A stretch of DNA of 5,054 nt from Deltaproteobacteria bacterium (GTDB lineage Bacteria; Desulfobacterota; Binatia; UBA9968). The notes below the pieces were generated by a model. The model was not told where the DNA came from, ran no database searches, and worked only from the letters and a program-made list of their open reading frames with translations. Of this stretch, positions 1-3,791 are shown piece after piece (position 1 is the stretch's first letter; each line of letters begins with the position of its first letter). A program made the position numbers and the translations under genes. The stretch lies in contig JAJONK010000286.1 in assembly GCA_021323355.1 (NCBI GenBank), forward strand, positions 1-5,054, given 5' to 3'.

Positions 1-57
1 GGCCTCACGTCCGCCACAATGATTTCGATCAGATCATCCATAGCAATGTCGGTTTCA

Positions 58-174
58 TCACTTCCGGAGCACCAAGGATAACGCGAAAATCTCGTTACAA
101 ACCATAACTGTGGGAACAACGTCAAGGCCAACTAGGTAGACACACTGTGATATCCTATTTCGTGGAGGAAACAT
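58..174 (-). CDS. Possible 38-residue small protein, unrecognised
   Basis: This is a short minus-strand ORF beginning MFPPRNRIS and ending SLVLRK before TGA. It is listed because its ATG at 174-172 is preceded by a perfect GGAGG (plus-strand cctcc, 182-186) with a 7-base spacer, better than the ribosome binding sites of most other genes here. The middle is fairly hydrophobic (LVGLDVVPTVMV) but too short and broken for a confident membrane segment. I do not recognise a family. A second frame on the same strand is open from about base 130 to the left edge and contains SDETDIAMDDLIEIIVADV, which looks protein-like but has no convincing start. The two frames overlap, so one or both may be non-coding or parts of a frameshifted gene. 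Treat as hypothetical. Confidence 0.2.
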   Translation of the reverse strand: MFPPRNRISQCVYLVGLDVVPTVMVCNEIFALSLVLRK

Positions 175-181
175 AAGAGAA

Positions 182-186
182 CCTCC
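182..186 (-). promoter_or_regulatory. Strong Shine-Dalgarno sequence for the 38-codon ORF
   Basis: On the minus strand the sequence reads GGAGG, then seven bases, then ATG. The match to the anti-Shine-Dalgarno core is perfect and the spacing is ideal. It is the main reason for listing the short ORF downstream; a chance occurrence is possible. Confidence 0.3.
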
Positions 187-404
187 ATAAATCTTTCCAA
201 CTGTACGCTGGCCAATCCGCAAGATGGAAGTAACGACGTCCGTTCACGATCTGCACGTCCCGTTTTGAGGGGTCATTTAGATTCAGCTTCCGCGTACAGC
301 CACGAACAATTAATCACGAACCCGCCTCACTAGACCGCTATTGTCAAGTCACGCGGCTCCCGGCAGCTCCGCCACCCGCTAGAGGAAAATTGTACCCAAA
401 GGAG
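187..404. other. Stretch without a recognisable gene
   Basis: I see no ORF with protein-family character on either strand, no tRNA-like cloverleaf, no repeat array and no clear rho-independent terminator. A minus-strand TTGACA occurs (plus-strand tgtcaa near 342-347), but no -10 hexamer lies at 16-18 bases from it, so I do not call a promoter. Together with the uncertain ORF to its left, about 400 bases at this end lack a confident gene. Confidence 0.5.
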
Positions 405-584
405 TCACAAATCAGGAGCGACATTATCGAGAATCGGAATCCGTATACACAACCCGTACTTGTTTAGCTTGTAGCGCAGGCCGCGCTCGCTGATGCCGAG
501 GAGTTCGACGCCGCGCGTCTGAATACCGCCGGAGCGAGCTAGAGCTTCCCTAATCATCCGCCGCTCCACTTCTTCCACAATCGC
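405..584 (-). pseudogene. 3' fragment of an NtrC-family sigma-54 activator (Fis-type HTH only)
   Basis: The encoded peptide runs from AIVEEVERRMIREALARSGG through IQTRGVELLGISERGLRYK and LNKYGL to a TGA at 407-405. This is the Fis-type DNA-binding helix-turn-helix that ends NtrC/AtoC-like response regulators; family members typically read GNQTRAAELLGISRRTLRYKL here. Normally a receiver domain and a sigma-54 AAA+ domain of several hundred residues come first. Neither is present. The frame stays open upstream to the DUF190 stop codon at 728-726, but those 47 codons (including EEKRCLWAVPVSQKR) resemble nothing I know and contain no ATG. The fragment is therefore a truncated 3' end, probably left when its 5' part was lost or replaced. 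It has small departures from consensus (Ile for Asn after GG, Gly for Ala in RAAE). A free-standing Fis-like protein from the internal ATG at 557 is unlikely. Confidence 0.65.
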
Positions 585-725
585 CGCCTGGGAGGTCGCG
601 GCGTTGCCGCGAGTCTTATCACCGCGCTTTTGTGAGACTGGTACGGCCCATAGGCACCGTTTCTCTTCGGAGCGGCGGTTGCAGTTCTGGCTGTAATCGG
701 TGTGCTCCTGGTTCCGCGACGGCGG
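585..725 (-). other. Unassigned open stretch between DUF190 and the Fis fragment
   Basis: The frame of the Fis fragment stays open across this interval, up to the TAA that ends the DUF190 gene, but the peptide is Arg-, Asn- and Gln-rich and unrecognised. I see no stem-loop followed by a T-run, so there is no clear terminator after the crcB-DUF190 pair. Confidence 0.4.
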
Positions 726-1076
726 TTAGGAGCCGGTCTGCTCCGTGCCGCTTCTGTAGAGACGAATTTGAACTCTCTCCAGGGTCGCCAATCCCTCTCG
801 AATAGCGCCATCGACGGCAGGAAGAAACGCTTCGACTTTTTCTAAGCTGTCGACGATCTCGACAACAATCGGCAGATCAGTCGATAAGCGTAGAATCTTT
901 GCTGTATGAACCCGGCTATGAGCGCCAAACCCTTCCAACCCGCGTAGAACGGTTGCTCCAGCCAGTCCCTGTTCCCTTGCTTTCCGTACAATCCATTCGT
1001 AAAGAGCCATACCTTCGTGCTTGTCGCTTTCGCCAATAAAGATCCGCAGCAAAGAGCCCTCTTTGGGAAGAACCAT
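726..1076 (-). CDS. DUF190 family protein (CrcB-associated, PII-like fold)
   Basis: This gene encodes 116 residues of the DUF190 family (PF02641), small cytosolic proteins with a PII/GlnB-like ferredoxin fold that often sit beside crcB; a role in modulating ion or fluoride transport is inferred from that linkage and is not proven. Family hallmarks are visible: LRIFIGESDKHEG (residues 10-22), an amphipathic helix ALYEWIVRKAREQG, the signature GATVLRGLEGFGAHSRVHT starting at residue 40, and DLPIVVEIVDSLEKVEAFLP, which forms the second half of the fold. The length is normal and the reading frame is clean. I chose the ATG at 1076-1074. A GTG two codons upstream is also possible, but the GAGG that overlaps the crcB stop codon is spaced correctly only for the ATG. 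The start lies seven bases after the crcB TGA, which implies translational coupling and one transcript. Family assignment is firm; function is inference. Confidence 0.92.
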   Translation of the reverse strand: MVLPKEGSLLRIFIGESDKHEGMALYEWIVRKAREQGLAGATVLRGLEGFGAHSRVHTAKILRLSTDLPIVVEIVDSLEKVEAFLPAVDGAIREGLATLERVQIRLYRSGTEQTGS

Positions 1077-1080
1077 ATTC

Positions 1081-1086
1081 ACCTCA
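1081..1086 (-). promoter_or_regulatory. Shine-Dalgarno sequence overlapping the crcB stop codon
   Basis: On the minus strand the junction reads gtgTGAGGTGAATATG. The GAGG core shares its first two bases with the crcB TGA stop and sits five bases before the DUF190 ATG. This geometry suits ribosomes that terminate on crcB and restart on the next gene, and it decides the start in favour of ATG over the GTG within the same sequence. Confidence 0.6.
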
Positions 1087-1461
1087 CACGAGGCGCGCTA
1101 AGATATTGCCAAACCACACGCCCATGAGTCCAAGGATAAGCTGAGCAACTATGTTAACAACGGCAGCCAGATTTTCAGTATCGCGGGCGAGCGAGAAGGT
1201 TTCGTATGCAAACGAGGAGAAGGTCGTGAATCCCCCAAGCACGCCGATAAAAAGAAATAATCGGGCCTCAGGGCCGAGTACGGAACGACTTTCCGCAATT
1301 CCTGAGAGCAAACCTATCAACAAACAACCCGCAGCGTTGACCACTAATGTCCCATAGGGAAACGACGTGTTGTCCAACAGGTCATGAACCCAGCCGCCGA
1401 CAGCGTAACGGAGTATCGTTCCAAGGAATCCTCCGGATCCAACGAGAAAAACTCTTAGCAT
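1084..1461 (-). CDS. crcB: Fluoride channel CrcB/Fluc
   Basis: CrcB (Fluc) is a small inner-membrane protein that forms a dual-topology dimer and exports fluoride passively, protecting the cell from fluoride. The 125-residue product has the usual length and four hydrophobic segments, at about residues 3-22, 36-54, 66-87 and 98-121. Signatures visible are GGFLGTILRYAVGGW (10-24), FPYGTLVVNAAGC with the conserved Asn42 of the TLxVN motif, and GGFTTFSSFAYE (76-87), which carries the phenylalanines that line the fluoride pathway and the Thr/Ser of the central sodium site. The reading frame extends 30 codons further upstream to an ATG at 1551, but that extension is not family-like. The ATG at 1461-1459 gives the canonical MLRVFLVGSGG start and has GAGAGG about ten bases upstream. 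It is first in a two-gene unit with DUF190. No truncation or missing key residue is seen. Confidence 0.95.
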   Translation of the reverse strand: MLRVFLVGSGGFLGTILRYAVGGWVHDLLDNTSFPYGTLVVNAAGCLLIGLLSGIAESRSVLGPEARLFLFIGVLGGFTTFSSFAYETFSLARDTENLAAVVNIVAQLILGLMGVWFGNILARLV

Positions 1462-1512
1462 ACAAGTCAGCCCTCTCACTCTTTTTATGAACAAAACCGC
1501 TACTTGTAGAGC

Positions 1513-1541
1513 CGGCGTGGGTTCGTCAATCCCCCATGCCG
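1513..1541 (-). promoter_or_regulatory. Hairpin in the crcB 5' leader
   Basis: The plus-strand arms CGGCGTGGG (1513-1521) and CCCATGCCG (1533-1541) enclose an 11-base loop. As plus-strand RNA this forms nine pairs with one G-U wobble; as crcB leader RNA the same position is an A-C mismatch. It lies about 50 bases upstream of the crcB start. The fluoride riboswitch would be expected in this leader, but I cannot align its conserved GAUGG-type first strand and GAUGRCUCCUAC-type second strand here. I record a secondary structure, not a riboswitch. Confidence 0.3.
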
Positions 1542-1671
1542 AATCGTTCAATGAATGACTCTCATACGCCTGTACAGTTGAGTGGCTCTGACCGTCAAGC
1601 TCACGGATTCCCTGGCGGCGGACCAGTTTGAATCTGCCAATGGCGCTGTATCGTCACATCGTTGCAGGAAC

Positions 1672-1680
1672 AGTATAGCA
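1672..1680 (-). promoter_or_regulatory. Candidate extended -10 promoter for crcB-DUF190
   Basis: On the minus strand the sequence reads TGCTATACT, an extended -10 element (TGn plus TATACT, one change from TATAAT). No -35 hexamer is visible at 16-18 bases, which extended -10 promoters can tolerate. Transcription would begin near 1665 and give a leader of about 200 bases before crcB. The element lies antisense over the beginning of the damaged plus-strand CDF gene, so the two genes would be divergent with overlapping control regions. Confidence 0.3.
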
Positions 1681-2267
1681 TCCGGAAACGTTTGAATCTG
1701 CGCAAAGTCGTCATAATCGTTGCTCTCCTGAACCTGCATATTTCGGTGTCGAGTTTGCGATTGCCCTCGCGATCGGCTCGGTCTCGCTTCTTGCCGATAG
1801 CATCGACTTTTTAGAAGATGCCTTAGTCAATTCCCTAATCGCCATAGCGCTTGGTTGGAGCGCAACCAGCCGGGCTCGCATAGGCATGGCCCTTGCCGGG
1901 ATCCTGCTCATACCCGGTCTCGCTACGCTTTGGATGGCGTGGCAGAAATTCGTGGCTCCAATGCCACCTGCGTATGTTCCCTTGTCACTCGCTGGAGCTG
2001 GCGCCTTAGCAATCAACCTACTATGCGCGCTCATGCTGGCGCGTTTCCGTACGCACAGCGGGGAGCCTTACGCGGGCGGCATTTCTCTCAGCCAGAAATG
2101 ATGCTCTGGCAAACGTCGCGATTATCGGGGCAGGATTTATTACAGCTTACGCCGTTTCCGCATGGCCCGATCTTATCGTGGGAATATGCATCGCGGCGAT
2201 GAACTCAGACGCCGCGCGGGAAGTCTGGAAGGCAGCGCGAGAGGAACACCGGGCAACCCTCGCATGA
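1680..2267 (+). pseudogene. Short CDF cation efflux transporter, broken by two single-base indels
   Basis: This is a short cation diffusion facilitator (Co/Zn/Cd-type, about 200 residues, lacking the long C-terminal cytoplasmic domain), an inner-membrane divalent metal exporter. It must be read in three pieces. Piece one (to about 1741) gives NLRKVVIIVALLNLHI. Piece two (1742-2062) gives FGVEFAIALAIGSVSLLADS then IDFLEDALVNSLIAIALGW and three further hydrophobic stretches ending ARFRTHSG. Piece three (to TGA 2265-2267) gives SLTRAAFLSARNDALANVAI, then SAWPDLIVG and AAREVWKAAREEH. The metal-site motif DFLED (DxxxD) in TM2 and the RNDALAN motif in TM5 are present. The first shift equals one T missing from the run at 1741-1743; the second equals one extra G in 2060-2063. 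Repairing both restores about 195 uninterrupted codons. The start is unclear: ATC at 1680, behind AGGA, sits where an ATG would fit. Family assignment is strong; real pseudogene versus sequence error is open. Confidence 0.8.
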
Positions 2268-2349
2268 ACTGTTGCCAGGTGACCGACTACTGTCCGGAAT
2301 TTCCACACTATGTAGTTTTTGCGCGAGGGCATTTCGCGAACACTGCAAC

Positions 2350-2514
2350 ATTTATTCTTCGCCTTCAATCCCTCGGAACCAGCCGGACAGCGTGGAGACC
2401 GGGCTCAAACTCCGGATAAACTCCCTATTCTCCTTCTTGCTCACCGTTCTCTTTGACGTCGACATAACTGCCTCGGGTATGAACGACTCCGATCGGCTTG
2501 AAGCTAATTTCCAT
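2350..2514 (-). pseudogene. trmO: Decayed trmO (tRNA m6t6A37 methyltransferase) 5' remnant
   Basis: TrmO (YaeB/TsaA, UPF0066) uses S-adenosylmethionine to N6-methylate t6A at tRNA position 37 and is normally 130-240 residues. Here the start is recognisable: an ATG at 2514 opens MEISFKPIGVVHT, the classic N-terminal strand of the family. After 29 codons a TAG (2427-2425) interrupts the frame, and immediately beyond it, in the same frame, comes GVYPEFEPGL, matching the family's EVYPEFxEGL segment. The expected DIEGFSHIxLLY then appears only as shifted pieces (GIEGEE in the next frame near 2370-2353), consistent with further indels. The PIQ motif between the first two blocks is missing, and the catalytic/SAM-binding block with RPNPIG is not found downstream, where the 3' end of the plus-strand CDF gene begins. 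I read this as a pseudogene. The preceding small ORF and CDF fragment lie on the same strand, suggesting a former operon. Confidence 0.65.
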
Positions 2515-2600
2515 TGATCTCTATGCTTCCCGGCATGTCACTTTTCCGCTGTGCGTTGCTCTTTGTTGCTAGTGCGTCGAGACTCGACGCCCTCAGCCAT

Positions 2601-2690
2601 TCAAGTTCGCACCCCCAGATAAGGAAGCACCCAGCGCATCAGCACAATGTAGACGACGAAAAAAGCGACGAACCACAACCAATCAGGCAT
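2601..2690 (-). CDS. 29-residue single-span membrane protein
   Basis: A 30-codon ORF opens with MPDWLWFVAFFVVY, continues through IVLMRW and ends with VLPYLGVRT before TGA. It has the make-up of a real small membrane protein: a short N-terminus, one hydrophobic span at about residues 4-17, a basic residue at the edge (Arg19) and a short tail carrying the RWVLPxLGV pattern, which I associate with tiny membrane ORFs annotated as hypothetical near other transport genes. A GGAG lies eight bases before the ATG. It sits 91 bases after the CDF fragment's stop and 86 bases before the trmO remnant, all on the same strand, so it was probably the middle gene of that unit. Its function is unknown; a regulatory or accessory role for the transporter is conceivable but unsupported. 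It is easily missed because of its size. Confidence 0.5.
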   Translation of the reverse strand: MPDWLWFVAFFVVYIVLMRWVLPYLGVRT

Positions 2691-2752
2691 AAGGTTTTCT
2701 CCGGTTGTATGGGACCCAATCTAGGCTTCTGAAACACTTCGCGCTTTCATTA

Positions 2753-2770
2753 AGTGATATCCTAATCACT
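2753..2770. repeat. Perfect 6-bp-arm inverted repeat (AGTGAT-N6-ATCACT)
   Basis: The arms AGTGAT (2753-2758) and ATCACT (2765-2770) are exact inverse complements separated by ATCCTA. It lies between the CDF fragment's stop and the start of the 29-residue ORF. The spacing resembles a dimeric repressor site, but with no second copy and no T-run I cannot decide among operator, degraded terminator and chance. Confidence 0.3.
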
Positions 2771-2781
2771 CGACTGTGGCT

Positions 2782-3480
2782 CTAATAGCCTTTGCTGCGT
2801 ATTACGTCGTCTCTTCGATCAAGAGTCAAGTCCTGCCAAGCTGCCGGATCATTGATCGGCTCGAGGTGAGTGAAGACCGGTGCGCCGGGAACCGCGGCGC
2901 GTATATCGCGCTCTACTCGTACGATCAGATCATGCCCACGCTGAACGCTCCATTCTCCCGGCACGAGCGCATGGAAGGAAATGAACGACCGCACTCCCGC
3001 CTGACGCGTGCGCAGCGCATGATAGTAAAGATCCTGACTGGCATATCGGCTGAGGATTCCTTTTATAAGTTCTTGCTCGGTATGACCCAAAGCCGTGTCT
3101 AAAAGTCCAAGCAACGACCGGCGCAGCAGTCGCACTCCCGTCAATAAAATATTGACGGCGACACACAGCGCGATCATCGGATCAAGACGCGTCCAGCCGG
3201 TCAGGGCGACAATCGCGATTCCGGCAACCACACCGGCCGAAGTCCAGACATCGGTCATCAGGTGATGGGCGTCTGATGGAGCGATACTGTTTGCTGCCGC
3301 TGAGAAATGGCGGGCAACTAAAAAATTGACCGCCGCCGCTATAATCGATGCCACAAGACCGGTACCGACTTGCTCCAACGGCTGTGGCGTAATCAATCGT
3401 GGCACTGCCGTCCAGGCGATACTCAGGCGACCAGTTTCCTGCCCGCCCCAAACGCCATCGGCGAAGTCGCAGCTTGTTTG
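2782..3480 (-). pseudogene. CDF cation efflux transporter lacking its N-terminal half
   Basis: This encodes the second half of a full-size cation diffusion facilitator (FieF/YiiP-like, normally about 300 residues), an inner-membrane zinc/iron-type metal-proton antiporter. Recognisable protein begins near LSIAWTAVPRLITPQPLEQV. It continues through TM4 (GLVASIIAAAVNFLVA), TM5 with the metal-site motif HHLMTD (HxxxD), TM6 (LDPMIALCVAVNILLTG), and the cytoplasmic dimerization domain with TRQAGVRSFISFHALVPG, VQRGHDLIVRVE and VFTHLEP. TM1, TM2 with its DxxxD site, and the TM2-TM3 loop are absent. Upstream, the same frame meets a TGA at 3483-3481, and the region before it is not CDF-like, apart from weak hints of HNFGHDKLEYFA in shifted frames. 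A GTG at 3405 opens a 207-codon ORF, but a protein starting there would lack half the metal site and is unlikely to transport. It is distinct from the short CDF gene on the plus strand. Confidence 0.8.
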
Positions 3481-3483
3481 TCA

Positions 3484-3791
3484 CCGCGAAGTTTCTACCC
3501 TTTGCCCTGTCCAGTCGACTCCGGTCTCGTAGAGGTAAGTTTTCCTTTTCCTGATAAAGAGTTCCCCCTGAGGTTTGGGAATCCATACCGCATGCTTCCC
3601 AGAGCTGACGCTGACGTGCGGAAACCATAAGAACATGGTAATCCGAGTGAAAAGACTGGTATGGTGTTCTCGGACTGAAATGGCGCGAGCAGCCGCTCTC
3701 AAAACCGCCTCGGCGCCTAGAACTATACATGGTTGGTGCAGGTCCTGTCCGTACAGCGCGGAACTTTGTATGACGATGGACGAAGTAAATC
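3484..3791. other. Gene-free interval between the CDF remnant and nfeD
   Basis: About 300 bases separate the damaged CDF gene from the divergent nfeD start. The lost N-terminal coding sequence of the CDF gene should lie here. I find only non-family peptides on both strands, including one minus-strand frame open from 3702 to the TGA at 3481. A TATACA at 3724-3729 could be a -10 element for nfeD, but no -35 accompanies it. The interval must hold the nfeD promoter; I cannot place it. No terminator or repeat is evident. Confidence 0.5.

Noticed and set aside
147..157. 11-base match (GTGATATCCTA) to 2754-2764
   Set aside because: A few 11-base matches are expected by chance in 5 kb, and flanking bases do not agree, so it is not a repeat family.
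1151..1357. Plus-strand ORF of 68 codons inside crcB
   Set aside because: It lies antisense to a well-supported conserved gene and has low-complexity, non-family sequence.
1462..1551. N-terminal extension of crcB to the ATG at 1551 (155 codons)
   Set aside because: The extra 30 residues are not membrane-like or family-like, and the ATG at 1461 gives the canonical length and start.
1626..1701. 12-base direct repeat GTTTGAATCTGC at 1626-1637 and 1690-1701
   Set aside because: About one such repeat is expected by chance in the window; the second copy lies in the coding start of the CDF gene and there is no third copy.
3701..3730. TATACA at 3724-3729 as the nfeD promoter
   Set aside because: The region 16-18 bases upstream (AAAACC) does not resemble a -35 element and there is no extended -10 TG, so it is too weak to call.
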